Shown piece after piece: positions 15,777 to 25,103 of a stretch of 27,441 nt of DNA. Position 1 is the first letter of the stretch; each line of letters opens with the position of its first letter. Below the pieces are notes generated by a model. The model worked only from the letters and a program-made list of their open reading frames with translations, had not been told where the DNA came from and made no database searches. The DNA is from JAAYYM01 sp964631375 (GTDB lineage Bacteria > Bacillota > Clostridia > Lachnospirales > Lachnospiraceae). The translations under genes and the position numbers were made by a program. The stretch lies in NCBI GenBank assembly GCA_964631375.1, contig CAZVYQ010000039.1, positions 1 through 27,441 of the forward strand, read 5' to 3'.

Positions 15777-17306
15777 ATGATCAAGAAAAAAGAGTATTTC
15801 ATTCAACCAGAGCAAGAATATGTTTTTCATAATTATGCAAATGATTGTATCGGTACCGGCCGAATGGGGCTTGCTTTACAGAAGGAATATCAGGAGCAGC
15901 TCGCCCTCGTACAGCGTGAAATCGGCTTTGGGTATATTCGCGGACATGGTCTGTTTGCTGATGATATGGCAATTTACCATGAGTATGAAGACGAGAATGG
16001 AAAAAAGAGAGCAGAATATAACTTCACATATCTGGATCTCGTAATGGACAGTTATCGCGCACTTGGTTTACGCCCGTTTCTGGAACTCGGGTTTATGCCT
16101 GAAAAAATGGCCTCCGGAGATCAGACCGTATTCTATTGGAAAGGAAATGTGACTCCGCCTAAAAACTATGATGACTGGTGCAATCTCGTTCAGCATACCT
16201 TGTGTCATCTGCTTGACCGATATGGGAGAGAGGAAGTCTTAACATGGCCGATCGAGGTTTGGAATGAACCCAATCTGCCTGTGTTCTGGAAAGATGCAGA
16301 CATGCAGGAGTATTTCCGACTTTTTGAAAAGACCTTTTGGGCGATCAAGGAACTGGATGAAGATCTCCGGGTGGGTGGACCTGCCATATGCGGAGTTGAG
16401 GATGTCGTATGGATGGAAAGGTTTATGGAATTCTGTCATGAGCACAAGATTCCGCTTGATTTTGTGACACGGCATCATTATACGACTGAAGTACCGGAAG
16501 AAGTCGGGCATTATGGATATGCCGCACTTTCTGACATTGAGGAGGGCTTCGACGTACTGCATACCACCAGACAGATCGTGGATCGGTATGAGGAGTATCG
16601 TGGATTGAAGATTCATATCACAGAGTTTAATACATCATATGTTCCCAATTGCCCACTTCATGATACCAATCAGAATGCTGCTTATGTAGCACATCTGTTG
16701 TCACGGCTGGGTGACGATAATGAATCCTATGCCTATTGGACCTTTGGAGATATATTTGAAGAGTTTGGTGTCCCGTTTACTCCCTTTCACGGAGGCTTTG
16801 GACTGGTCGCAAACGGCTGCATACCAAAACCTACCTTCTGGACATTTCGGTTTTTCAAGGAATTGCAAGGCACCTGTATATTCAAGTCTGATGAAGCAGT
16901 GATCGTAGATCGTGGTGACGGCATCTTTGCAGGAATGGTCTGGAATGCGTGTAGGAACAGAACCAATACAGATGATGAAATCAGCTTTCATTTACCGAAA
17001 GCATACCTTGGAACAACAGAGCAGTTCTGTCTGATGAAAAAGACCGTGGATGAGGAGACATGTAATCCCTTAAAACACTGGCATGACATGGGAGAACCCT
17101 CCAGCCTAAGCAGTTTTCAAAAAAAACTGTTACAGGATAGTGCAGTACCGGAGATCAGAACGGAGCTGGCCGATGTAAGAGCGGATGGTCTTGAGATCAC
17201 TTTTACAGTACGAGAAAATGGAATGATTTATTTTGAACTGCTTCCTCGTGTTCAAAAGAGTGATCGTGGATATTGTTATTCCAGAGTCATGCAGATACAA
17301 GAGTAA
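15777..17306 (+). CDS. xynB: GH39-family beta-xylosidase, cytoplasmic
   Basis: The 509-residue protein has no signal peptide. The (beta/alpha)8 catalytic domain shows the GH39 landmarks: FGYIRGHGLFADDM near the N-terminus, the acid/base motif VWNEPNL (Glu 164), and the nucleophile in HITEFNTSY (Glu 283). These positions are close to those of the characterised Thermoanaerobacterium XynB (Glu 160 and Glu 277). A C-terminal beta-rich region from about residue 355 completes the fold. The expected reaction is release of xylose from the non-reducing end of short xylo-oligosaccharides. The start is the ATG at 15777, 6 bp after GGAG; an upstream in-frame TTG at 15765 lacks a ribosome site. It is the first gene after the internal terminator. 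Confidence 0.9.
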   Translation: MIKKKEYFIQPEQEYVFHNYANDCIGTGRMGLALQKEYQEQLALVQREIGFGYIRGHGLFADDMAIYHEYEDENGKKRAEYNFTYLDLVMDSYRALGLRPFLELGFMPEKMASGDQTVFYWKGNVTPPKNYDDWCNLVQHTLCHLLDRYGREEVLTWPIEVWNEPNLPVFWKDADMQEYFRLFEKTFWAIKELDEDLRVGGPAICGVEDVVWMERFMEFCHEHKIPLDFVTRHHYTTEVPEEVGHYGYAALSDIEEGFDVLHTTRQIVDRYEEYRGLKIHITEFNTSYVPNCPLHDTNQNAAYVAHLLSRLGDDNESYAYWTFGDIFEEFGVPFTPFHGGFGLVANGCIPKPTFWTFRFFKELQGTCIFKSDEAVIVDRGDGIFAGMVWNACRNRTNTDDEISFHLPKAYLGTTEQFCLMKKTVDEETCNPLKHWHDMGEPSSLSSFQKKLLQDSAVPEIRTELADVRADGLEITFTVRENGMIYFELLPRVQKSDRGYCYSRVMQIQE

Positions 17307-17329
17307 ATAGTACAGTGGGGGGATTGGTT

Positions 17330-18136
17330 ATGGCATACGGAAGTATGGACTATCATTCAGACTGTCTGAAACGGGTCGTTTCGTTTAAATTCATCTTACC
17401 GGACGAGAATCCTGATGCTACACATCAGACGATGAGGCTGTTAATCCTGCTTCATGGATATAATGGGATCAATGCAGAATGGATGCTGAACAGTCAGATT
17501 CTGCGTCTTGCCGAACAGTATCATATCTGTGTCGTCATGCCCTCAGGTGAAAACAGCTTTTATCTGGATGGAACAGCAACCGGACGTCAATATGCTTCTT
17601 TTATCGGTGAAGAACTGCCTGACTATATCAGAAAAGTTTTCAGGGTTTCACAGAAAAGAGAAGACACTTGGGTCGGTGGGTTTTCCATGGGCGGGTTTGG
17701 TGCTATCCATACTGCACTTCGCTATCCTGAAACGTTTAGTGGCATGTTTGCCCTGTCCTCAGCACTGATCGCAGATGAAGTGATGCAGATGCGAGACGGT
17801 AAGGGAAATGATATCGCCAATTACGATTATTACAGGTTGATGTTTGGAGAACCAGAGCAATTGGAGCACAGCGAGAATCATCCAAAAGAGCTGGTCAGAA
17901 GACTCAGTCAAACAAAAGAACCCTTTCCACGTATCTTTATGGCTTGCGGAACAGAGGATTTCCTCTTGGAGAACAACCGTGATTTTAATCGATTTTTAAC
18001 AGAGTATCATGTGGAACATCAATATCTGGAGAGTGAAGGCAATCATGACTTTACATTCTGGAATCAATATCTGGACATCGCACTGAAATGGCTTGTGGAT
18101 AATGAGGAGGAACAACATGAGAAAACAGGCATTTAA
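17330..18136 (+). CDS. CE1/esterase-D-like carbohydrate esterase, cytoplasmic
   Basis: This is an alpha/beta-hydrolase of 268 residues without a signal peptide. LILLHGYNG is the oxyanion-loop HG motif, the nucleophile elbow is GFSMGG (Ser 119), and the likely partners are Asp 210 (CGTEDF) and His 239 (EGNHDFTFW). This pattern is shared by esterase-D, acetyl-xylan and feruloyl esterases of CE1. Between GH39 and GH43 genes, its likely job is to strip acetyl or feruloyl groups from imported xylo-oligosaccharides; which of the two cannot be told from sequence. The ATG at 17330 follows GGGGGGATT at good spacing. The frame continues upstream to 17273 but would overlap the GH39 gene. Its end overlaps the GH43 start by 20 bp, indicating translational coupling. 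Confidence 0.85.
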   Translation: MAYGSMDYHSDCLKRVVSFKFILPDENPDATHQTMRLLILLHGYNGINAEWMLNSQILRLAEQYHICVVMPSGENSFYLDGTATGRQYASFIGEELPDYIRKVFRVSQKREDTWVGGFSMGGFGAIHTALRYPETFSGMFALSSALIADEVMQMRDGKGNDIANYDYYRLMFGEPEQLEHSENHPKELVRRLSQTKEPFPRIFMACGTEDFLLENNRDFNRFLTEYHVEHQYLESEGNHDFTFWNQYLDIALKWLVDNEEEQHEKTGI

Positions 18137-19538
18137 TCCGTATCTGCCATCTTGGGAATATGTCCCAGATGGAGAACCATATGTATTTGGAGACAGAGTA
18201 TATATCTATGGCTCACATGATCATTACAATGGATTTGTATTTTGCCCGGGTGATTATGTCTGCTGGTCGGCACCGGTTGATGATCTTGGAGATTGGAGAT
18301 ACGAGGGTGTTATTTATGAGAGGAGACAGGACCCGCTGAATGAGAGTGGTCATATGTGCCTGTATGCACCTGATGTAGTCAGAGGGGCAGACGGCAGGTA
18401 TTACCTGTATTATGTGCTTGACAAGGTATCGATCGTATCCGTGGCAGTTTGTGATACACCGGCAGGCAGTTATCAGTTTTATGGATATGTACGTGATCAA
18501 GATGGACGCAGGCTGGGGGAAAGGGAGAACGATCAGCCACAGTTCGATCCGGGTGTGCTGTTGCATGACGGTAAGGTCTACCTGTATACGGGCTTCTGCG
18601 GCAGAGGTGATAAGAGCAGAAAGGGTGCTATGGCAACCGTACTTGCATTGGATATGCTGACGATCGTAGAGGAACCTGTCATTGTTGCACCGGGATGTGA
18701 ATATAGTCAGGGCAGTGGATTTGAAGGACATGAGTTTTTTGAAGCACCCTCTATCAGAAAATACAAGGATACATTCTATCTGATTTATTCTTCAGTGGTC
18801 ATGCATGAATTGTGTTATGCAACCAGCAAAGAGCCCACTGGAGGTTTTCAATATCGCGGAGTCATAATCAGTAACTGTGACTTGCATATTGACAGTTATA
18901 AACCGGCTGATATGCCTATGGCGTATGGTGGAAACAATCATGGAAGCATCATAGAGATCGCCGGAAACTGGTATATATTCTATCATCGTATGACGAATGG
19001 TACATGGTTCAGCCGTCAAGGCTGTGCAGAGCCGATCCAGATCCTTCAGGATATGTCTATACCTCAGGTAGAGATGACCTCCTGTGGACTCAATCGGGAA
19101 CCGTTACAGGGAAAGGGATTTTATCCCGCATATCTGGCCTGCAATCTTTTCAACGAAATTCCGGCTGTTTATGTCAGTGAAAGTCCAGAGGCTGATAACG
19201 GTATGGGACATTTCCCCAAGATCGTACAGGATGGCTGTGACGGCATGGAGGAGTTGGGGTATCTTACAAATATGAGAGATCAGGCTACAGCCGGATTCAA
19301 ATATTTCCAATGTCAACATGTCACCCAGATCTGTATCGAGACACGCGGATATACCAACGGACGGTTTCAGGTCAAGACCTCTTGGGATGGCGAGGTGCTG
19401 GCAGAGATACCGGTAGACTATACAAATGTATGGACCAAGAGAACTGCATCTGTAGCAATACCGGACGGGAAGCAGGCAATCTATCTGACCTATCGTGGAA
19501 CCGGCGGAGCCAGTCTACGTGGATTTGAACTGATCTAA
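18117..19538 (+). CDS. GH43-family arabinofuranosidase/xylosidase with C-terminal CBM6-like module
   Basis: The 473-residue protein has no signal peptide. A five-bladed beta-propeller GH43 domain spans residues 1 to about 330. Candidate catalytic residues are Asp 18 (general base, VPDGEP), Asp 86 (pKa modulator, YAPDV) and Glu 209 (acid, HEFFEAP). The region from about 385 to the end (GFKYFQCQHVTQICIETRGY onward, finishing GTGGASLRGFEL) resembles a CBM6-type beta-sandwich. Such proteins remove arabinose or xylose from arabinoxylan fragments; substrate choice within GH43 cannot be settled by eye. The ATG at 18117 has GAGGAGG at 18104-18110 and lies inside the end of the esterase gene. GH51 follows after 23 bp. 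Confidence 0.88.
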   Translation: MRKQAFNPYLPSWEYVPDGEPYVFGDRVYIYGSHDHYNGFVFCPGDYVCWSAPVDDLGDWRYEGVIYERRQDPLNESGHMCLYAPDVVRGADGRYYLYYVLDKVSIVSVAVCDTPAGSYQFYGYVRDQDGRRLGERENDQPQFDPGVLLHDGKVYLYTGFCGRGDKSRKGAMATVLALDMLTIVEEPVIVAPGCEYSQGSGFEGHEFFEAPSIRKYKDTFYLIYSSVVMHELCYATSKEPTGGFQYRGVIISNCDLHIDSYKPADMPMAYGGNNHGSIIEIAGNWYIFYHRMTNGTWFSRQGCAEPIQILQDMSIPQVEMTSCGLNREPLQGKGFYPAYLACNLFNEIPAVYVSESPEADNGMGHFPKIVQDGCDGMEELGYLTNMRDQATAGFKYFQCQHVTQICIETRGYTNGRFQVKTSWDGEVLAEIPVDYTNVWTKRTASVAIPDGKQAIYLTYRGTGGASLRGFELI

Positions 19539-19561
19539 TACAATGACAAGAGAGGAATCAT

Positions 19562-21046
19562 ATGAAAGCAGAGATTACACTTAATAAAAATCGAATCATC
19601 GGACAGATCGACCATCGAATCTATGGATCATTTATTGAACATCTGGGAAGGGCTGTCTATGGCGGTATCTATGAACCGGGGCATCAAACAGCCGACGATA
19701 TGGGATTTCGTCAGGATGTGATGGATGAGGTCAAGAAGCTCGAGGTTCCGATCGTGAGATATCCGGGTGGCAATTTTGTTTCCGGTTATAACTGGGAGGA
19801 CGGCACAGGCGATAGATCCAAGCGTCCTAAGAAAATGGAGCTGTCATGGTCATCCATTGAAACCAATGAGATTGGCATTGATGAATTTCAGGAGTGGGCA
19901 AAGCGTGTTGGGACAGAGGTTATGATGGCAGTCAATCTCGGAACGCGTGGTTCAGGAGATGCAAGAAATCTGGTTGAATACTGCAATGCCACAACGGATA
20001 CCTACTATGCCGAAATGCGTAAAAATAATGGATTTGAGAAACCATTTTCCATTCATACATGGTGTCTTGGAAATGAAATGGACGGTCCTTGGCAGATCGG
20101 TGCAAAGACGCCTCAAGAATACGGAAGAATTGCATGCGAAACAGCAAAACTGATGAAATGGGTTGATCCATCCATTGAATTGGTTGCATGTGGAAGCTCA
20201 GGCCCGCAGATGAGTACCTTTGGTGAGTGGGAGAGAACTGTATTAAGAGAAGCCTATGAATATGTAGACTACATTTCTCTACATAACTATTATAAAAATC
20301 TTGATGACGATACGCCGTTGTTCTTGGCAAGTGGCATCAATATGGAACATTTTATCAAGGATGTCACAGCCATCTGTGATGAGATTAAGGAAGAAAAGAA
20401 ATCAGATAAGACGATTTACCTATCCTTTGATGAATGGAATGTGTGGTTCCATAGTGAAGCGCAGGATAAGCTAAACGAAAAGTGGCAGATCGCACCTCCA
20501 CTGCTGGAGGACATCTATAATCTCGAGGATGCACTGGTAGTGGGAAGTCTGCTGATGACGCTGCTCAAGAATGTCAATCGTGTCAAGATCGCATGTTTGG
20601 CACAGTTAGTCAATGTCATTGCTCCGATTATGACAGAAAAGGATGGGAAGGTATGGCTGCAGACGATATTCTACCCGTTCTATTACACCTCACATTACGG
20701 ACGTGGAACCACTTTAGATGTAGGCTGTAAATGTGATTCTTACCATACCCAGACACTGGGTGAGGTTCCTTATATAGATACAACCGCTGTTTTATCAGAG
20801 GATGAGACACAGATCACGGTATTTGCCATGAACCGCTCGCTTGATGATGTCTGTGAGTTATGTATGGAGCTTGAGGAATTGAATGGATATCAGCTCGTAA
20901 AGCATGTTGCCATGGAGGGTGACGACCTGAAGGCATGCAACAGTGCAAAACATCCTGACAATGTGTTGCCGGTAGAGAAGGGGATTGAAGGACGTGTTGT
21001 GTTGGAGCCTCATTCATGGAATATGCTGTTATATAAGAAGCTTTGA
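19562..21046 (+). CDS. abfA: GH51 alpha-L-arabinofuranosidase, cytoplasmic
   Basis: This 494-residue intracellular enzyme is close to the usual GH51 length (about 500). Landmarks are GSFIEHLGRAVYGGIYEPG at the N-terminus, VRYPGGNFVSGYNWEDG, the acid/base Glu 172 (CLGNEMDGPW) and the nucleophile Glu 291 (SFDEWNVWF). The two glutamates are 119 residues apart, the same spacing as Glu 175 and Glu 294 of the Geobacillus stearothermophilus enzyme. A C-terminal beta-sandwich completes the protein. It releases L-arabinose from arabino- or arabinoxylo-oligosaccharides. The ribosome site is AGAGG, 6 bp before the ATG. It is the last gene of the operon and is followed by a clear terminator. Confidence 0.96.
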   Translation: MKAEITLNKNRIIGQIDHRIYGSFIEHLGRAVYGGIYEPGHQTADDMGFRQDVMDEVKKLEVPIVRYPGGNFVSGYNWEDGTGDRSKRPKKMELSWSSIETNEIGIDEFQEWAKRVGTEVMMAVNLGTRGSGDARNLVEYCNATTDTYYAEMRKNNGFEKPFSIHTWCLGNEMDGPWQIGAKTPQEYGRIACETAKLMKWVDPSIELVACGSSGPQMSTFGEWERTVLREAYEYVDYISLHNYYKNLDDDTPLFLASGINMEHFIKDVTAICDEIKEEKKSDKTIYLSFDEWNVWFHSEAQDKLNEKWQIAPPLLEDIYNLEDALVVGSLLMTLLKNVNRVKIACLAQLVNVIAPIMTEKDGKVWLQTIFYPFYYTSHYGRGTTLDVGCKCDSYHTQTLGEVPYIDTTAVLSEDETQITVFAMNRSLDDVCELCMELEELNGYQLVKHVAMEGDDLKACNSAKHPDNVLPVEKGIEGRVVLEPHSWNMLLYKKL

Positions 21047-21082
21047 TTAGTCACAAATGGTTCATGATATGATATCAGGTAG

Positions 21083-21119
21083 AGGGTCTTGAAAAACGAT
21101 ATTTTCAAGACTCTTTTTC
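21083..21119 (+). terminator. Rho-independent terminator ending the arabinoxylan operon
   Basis: GTCTTGAAAA (21086-21095) pairs perfectly with TTTTCAAGAC (21102-21111) over a 6-base loop. The stem is extended by two or three more pairs (AGAGG/CTCTT with a G:T) and followed by a T run at 21114-21118. Confidence 0.92.
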
Positions 21120-21205
21120 TGTGGTAACATAATTAGGCAGACTATATAAATATGATATTTTACGGATCAGTCAGATGAAGAATAGAATCAGGAGAAGGAC
21201 GAAAC

Positions 21206-23788
21206 GTGGAGCAGAATACTCTTTTGGGATCAATTATAAAGGAACGGTACAAAATCGAAGAGGTCATTGGAAATGGTGGCTTTGCGGTTACATATAAGGG
21301 GACTGATCAGGCGAATGGTGATACAGTTGCCATCAAGGAATGCAGACACATCAAACCAAAGGAACTGGAAAGAATCCGTGAGGAAGCACAGACGCTTCGA
21401 GAACTGTCAGGCAGTCAGGGGATTGTACATATCAGAGATTATATAGAAGAAGCTGATGCTGCATATATCATTATGGATTATGCAAAAGGTGTTACGCTCA
21501 AGAACTATGTAACCAATGGCGAAGGTATGCAATCCGGTACAGTACTTTCCATGTTCCTTCCGATTATGAAAGCTCTGGCGGAAATTCATGACAAGGGACT
21601 GCTGCACAGGGACATCAGCCCGGACAATATCATCATTGCTCAGGATCATACATTGACGCTGTTGGATTTTGGCGCGGCAAGGAGTATATCCGATACACAG
21701 GATGAGAAGACGATTACCATGATCTTGAAACCCGGGTATGCGCCAGAGGAACAGTACCGCAGTCTGGAAGCCCAGGGGACTTGGACTGATGTCTATGCAC
21801 TATGTGCAACGATGTATTTTTGTGTTACCAGAACAGCTCCGATTGACAGCCTGCAGAGGATGTATGAGGATACCCTGAAAAGCCCGTCAGAACTTGGAAT
21901 CAACATCTCCCAGCAGTTTGAGGAGGTTTTGATGCAGGGTCTGGCACTGCGAAGTGAGAATAGAATCCACTCTATGCAGGAGTTGCTTACGAGGCTTGCA
22001 GAGGCGGAGAGCTATCCCCATGTGACAGAACAGAAGACGATAAGGAAGAACGATACACAGAGGAAGCGGTCACAAAACAAATTCTCTAAAGGGATTTTGG
22101 CAGTTATCATCATGGGTATGCTGTTATGTGTTGCGGCAATGATCATCTTCTCAGGAAGACGCGAGGGAGGTTCCAGTTCAGATGAAGCCTATCTGTATTG
22201 CTCTGACCAGCTGATCACACAAGAGGATATTCAGGCGTTTCGAAGAAATTCCGTTCTTGAGAGCATTACCTTTGATACATGTGAGATCTCTGATGAAAGG
22301 ATGCAGCAGTTGGCCGAATTGGAACAGGTTCGTTCTCTTTCCTTTGATGATTGTTATGGCTTTGCGTCCTATGAACCACTCTCACAAATGGTGCTCTTGG
22401 ATTCGCTTTCCGTTTCTGTATATGATGAGAGCCTTCCGGTCTTTGACGGCAACAGGGATTTTCCTGTGGACTTTCCAAAGATACGGTATTTGACACTTCG
22501 AATCAATGGCTTTGACGGGGGCAATGAATTCCTCACAAGATTTAAAAAACTTGAATATTTATCAATCTATAATGCAGGAAATTATGATGACCTTCAGGTG
22601 GAGATCGCTGATCTGGATTTCCTGTCGGGACTTCCTTCACTGCATTCCTTTACGCTATCGGACATCAAGATTCTCAATAGTGATCTGTCGAGTTTATCTG
22701 CCTGTAGTCTGTTAAGCAGTTTGGATCTCAGCAATACCGGAATTGAAGTGTTGGATGGAATAGAGACAGCATCGGGACTCAGCTATCTGTGTGTACCGGA
22801 AAACCGGTTGGAATCGCTGGAACCACTCAAGGAGCTTACAAGAGTCAATTATCTGGATGTATCGAACAATCAACTGACCACATTAGATGGAATCGAACAG
22901 ATGGAAGTGTTGCATTCACTGTATGCAGCAGATAATCGGCTTATGGATTTACAAGCACTCAACGGGATGAAGAGTATCGAAACTTTGGATGTTGAGGGCA
23001 ATCAGTTAGAATCTCTCTCAGGATGCGAAGCCTTGATACAGATGACGGATCTGAATGCTGGAAGAAACCGGATTGGAGACTTGGAGGGGATTCAAAACAG
23101 TACCAGTTTAAAGACTCTAAAGGTGAAGGAAAATGAGCTGACGAGCATCTCACTGTTAGAGGGGAAATATCCGGAACTCGAGACAGTGGATGTGGCAGGC
23201 AATCAACTGACTGAGATCGATGCACTGTCTGAATGTCCAAAACTAAAGGCTTGCAGGGCAGACGATAATCGGTTGACCTCTCTCAAGGGACTGGAACATG
23301 CAGAGGAATTATATGTTGCCTCTGCTTATGATAATCAGATATCGGATATCAGTGCCCTGACCGGCAAGACAGGCTTGCAATATGTAGATCTGGGGAAAAA
23401 TGAGATCACTGACATGACACCGCTTTCTTCCATGGAAGGAAATGATCTGATTGTATTTTTGGAGGACAATCTGATCGAGGATGCAGGAAGTCTGCCTAAG
23501 AAGAATTCTTATCGATTTATCTCCCTTCAGGGCAATCCACTGCCGGATTATCAGACAATGGACAAGCTATTAGTAGAGTCCATTTATCTTCCGGATACAG
23601 GAAATGGTAATTATGAACTGCTAAAAGAGGGACACATGGATTCTCTATATATGGTTGATGTGGAGCTTGGAAATCAGGCGAGATTAAAACGAGAATTTGA
23701 CGAGGCAGATATTTATCTGAATCTCCTGACAAATGAGGAAGCAGAAGAAAACATGGAAGAAATGAGAGAATTCCAGAGAAGCATGTGA
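21206..23788 (+). CDS. Transmembrane Ser/Thr protein kinase with leucine-rich-repeat outer domain
   Basis: The cytoplasmic kinase domain spans residues ~10-275: Gly-rich loop GNGGFAVTYKG, catalytic Lys 44 (VAIKE), HRDISPDN with catalytic Asp 136, DFGAAR with metal-binding Asp 154, and a GYAPEEQY activation segment, so it should be active. A basic linker precedes a single membrane span at about 296-315 (GILAVIIMGMLLCVAAMIIF). The outer part has an irregular start and then, from about 500 to 778, roughly 11-13 leucine-rich repeats of 22 residues (LxxLDVSxNQLTxLxGIxxMxx), of the SDS22/internalin style. A charged tail ends the protein. Well-known Bacillota receptor kinases (PrkC/Stk1) carry PASTA repeats instead. 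The GTG at 21206 follows AGGAGAAGG. It lies directly upstream of an FHA-ABC gene, whose FHA domain is a likely phosphothreonine reader. Confidence 0.92.
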   Translation: MEQNTLLGSIIKERYKIEEVIGNGGFAVTYKGTDQANGDTVAIKECRHIKPKELERIREEAQTLRELSGSQGIVHIRDYIEEADAAYIIMDYAKGVTLKNYVTNGEGMQSGTVLSMFLPIMKALAEIHDKGLLHRDISPDNIIIAQDHTLTLLDFGAARSISDTQDEKTITMILKPGYAPEEQYRSLEAQGTWTDVYALCATMYFCVTRTAPIDSLQRMYEDTLKSPSELGINISQQFEEVLMQGLALRSENRIHSMQELLTRLAEAESYPHVTEQKTIRKNDTQRKRSQNKFSKGILAVIIMGMLLCVAAMIIFSGRREGGSSSDEAYLYCSDQLITQEDIQAFRRNSVLESITFDTCEISDERMQQLAELEQVRSLSFDDCYGFASYEPLSQMVLLDSLSVSVYDESLPVFDGNRDFPVDFPKIRYLTLRINGFDGGNEFLTRFKKLEYLSIYNAGNYDDLQVEIADLDFLSGLPSLHSFTLSDIKILNSDLSSLSACSLLSSLDLSNTGIEVLDGIETASGLSYLCVPENRLESLEPLKELTRVNYLDVSNNQLTTLDGIEQMEVLHSLYAADNRLMDLQALNGMKSIETLDVEGNQLESLSGCEALIQMTDLNAGRNRIGDLEGIQNSTSLKTLKVKENELTSISLLEGKYPELETVDVAGNQLTEIDALSECPKLKACRADDNRLTSLKGLEHAEELYVASAYDNQISDISALTGKTGLQYVDLGKNEITDMTPLSSMEGNDLIVFLEDNLIEDAGSLPKKNSYRFISLQGNPLPDYQTMDKLLVESIYLPDTGNGNYELLKEGHMDSLYMVDVELGNQARLKREFDEADIYLNLLTNEEAEENMEEMREFQRSM

Positions 23789-23849
23789 TAGAGGTATGAG
23801 ATAAAAGTAAGTGATAGAAGTAAGTAATAGAGGTAAATAATAGAAGGGG
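23785..23849 (+). repeat. 13-bp tandem repeat (5 imperfect units) between kinase and transporter genes
   Basis: Five adjacent 13-bp units at 23785, 23798, 23811, 23824 and 23837 follow the pattern GTGATAGAAGTAA, with one to five changes each. The first unit contains the kinase stop codon, and the last runs into the GGGGAG that probably serves as ribosome site for the FHA-ABC gene. The repeats fill almost the whole 73-bp gap. Confidence 0.85.
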
Positions 23850-23861
23850 AGCAGACAAAGG

Positions 23862-25091
23862 ATGACCATTAATCTCTATATTCACGGAGTGCATGAAAAA
23901 GATATCGACCTAATTGAACAGACTGTGATCGGGAGAGGCGAACCGGAGCATACACAGGATGTTCAGATCGAGCATATGGTGCTGTCAAAAAAGCATGGGG
24001 AATTTTACTGTGAACAGGGTGAGTGGTGTTATCGTGATCTTGGTAGCAGTAATGGTTCCTATCTGAATGGAACGCTGCTAGAGACACCATGTCGTCTGCA
24101 AAATGGGGATCGGCTTTCATTTCAGATCAAGGGCAGTCCTGTTGCACTAGTGGAGTGTATCGTACAGCTGCCGCAGGAAAAAACACAGACAGTATCGGGA
24201 CAAAAAGCTCATTTGGCGTCAGATGAGCAGAGGGCTGATTCACGATCCGGAAAGCCACGTCAGAAGGCACGGGATGAGGAAGGGATGCTACAGATTGATA
24301 TAAAGAAGCGTATCGCATCTGTCGGACATCATGACAAGATTCTGCTGCAGGACATTCACCTGCAGGTCGCAGCAGGTGAGATGACTCTGATTCTGGGCGG
24401 CTCAGGAGCAGGCAAGACGACCTTTATCAATGCGGTTATGGGTTACGAGAAGGCAGACGGAAGGATACGTTATGGCTCCAAGGATATCTACGCAGATTAT
24501 GAACAGATGAAGTATGAGATCGGCTTTGTTCCGCAAAAGGATCTGCTGCGGGATGCGGATTCAGTCTATGATACCCTTTATAATGCAGTACAGATGAAAA
24601 TGCCGGAGGTTATGGATGAGCCGGATCATATCAAAAGGGTGGAGGAGATCATGGAGCTGCTCGGCTTGACCAAGCAAAGAGATACGCTTGTGAAGAAGCT
24701 AAGTGGTGGGCAGAGAAAGCGACTCAGCATTGCCATGGAATTTGCCGGTGATCCGCAGATTTTTTTCCTGGATGAGCCGGATTCCGGACTGGATGGTGTG
24801 ATGGCAAGAACTCTGATGGAGAAGCTGCGGGAGATCGCTGACATGGGCAAGATCGTTATGGTGATCACTCATGCACCGGATCGTGTTGCAGAACTATTTG
24901 ACAAGGTCATTGTACTTGCCAAGGGATCGACGGATGATATCGGACACCTCGTATATCATGGAACAATCAAGAATGCCCGTGAATTCTTCCAGACAGATTC
25001 ACTCGAGGATATCGTCAGACGGATCAACCCCGAGGTAGAGGGTGGAGAAGGCAGAGCGGATGAGTTTATAGAGAAGTACAATAAAAGATAA
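23862..25091 (+). CDS. FHA-domain ABC transporter ATPase
   Basis: Residues 1-100 form a forkhead-associated domain with the phosphothreonine-binding set: Gly24-Arg25 (VIGRGE), Ser42 and His45 (LSKKHGEF), and the DLGSSNGSYLNG strand-loop (Asn64, Asn69). A charged linker (about 105-145) leads to an ABC ATPase of the ABCG/White-like exporter class. It has Walker A GGSGAGKTT (Lys 185), Q-loop FVPQKD, signature LSGGQRKRLSIA and Walker B FFLDEPDSGLD, with a H-loop His in VITHAP. The start ATG at 23862 lies about 10 bp after GGGGAG. The neighbouring kinase and ABC-2 permease suggest the ATPase is regulated by phospho-dependent docking, as described for mycobacterial Rv1747, where FHA and ABC modules are in one chain and PknF phosphorylates the protein. 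The substrate is unknown. Confidence 0.93.
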   Translation: MTINLYIHGVHEKDIDLIEQTVIGRGEPEHTQDVQIEHMVLSKKHGEFYCEQGEWCYRDLGSSNGSYLNGTLLETPCRLQNGDRLSFQIKGSPVALVECIVQLPQEKTQTVSGQKAHLASDEQRADSRSGKPRQKARDEEGMLQIDIKKRIASVGHHDKILLQDIHLQVAAGEMTLILGGSGAGKTTFINAVMGYEKADGRIRYGSKDIYADYEQMKYEIGFVPQKDLLRDADSVYDTLYNAVQMKMPEVMDEPDHIKRVEEIMELLGLTKQRDTLVKKLSGGQRKRLSIAMEFAGDPQIFFLDEPDSGLDGVMARTLMEKLREIADMGKIVMVITHAPDRVAELFDKVIVLAKGSTDDIGHLVYHGTIKNAREFFQTDSLEDIVRRINPEVEGGEGRADEFIEKYNKR

Positions 25092-25103
25092 GGGACGAAC
25101 AAA

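Noticed and set aside
18213..18731. 172-codon open frame on the minus strand inside the GH43 gene
   Set aside because: It lies opposite a well-conserved GH43 coding sequence, has no ribosome site and no recognisable domain.
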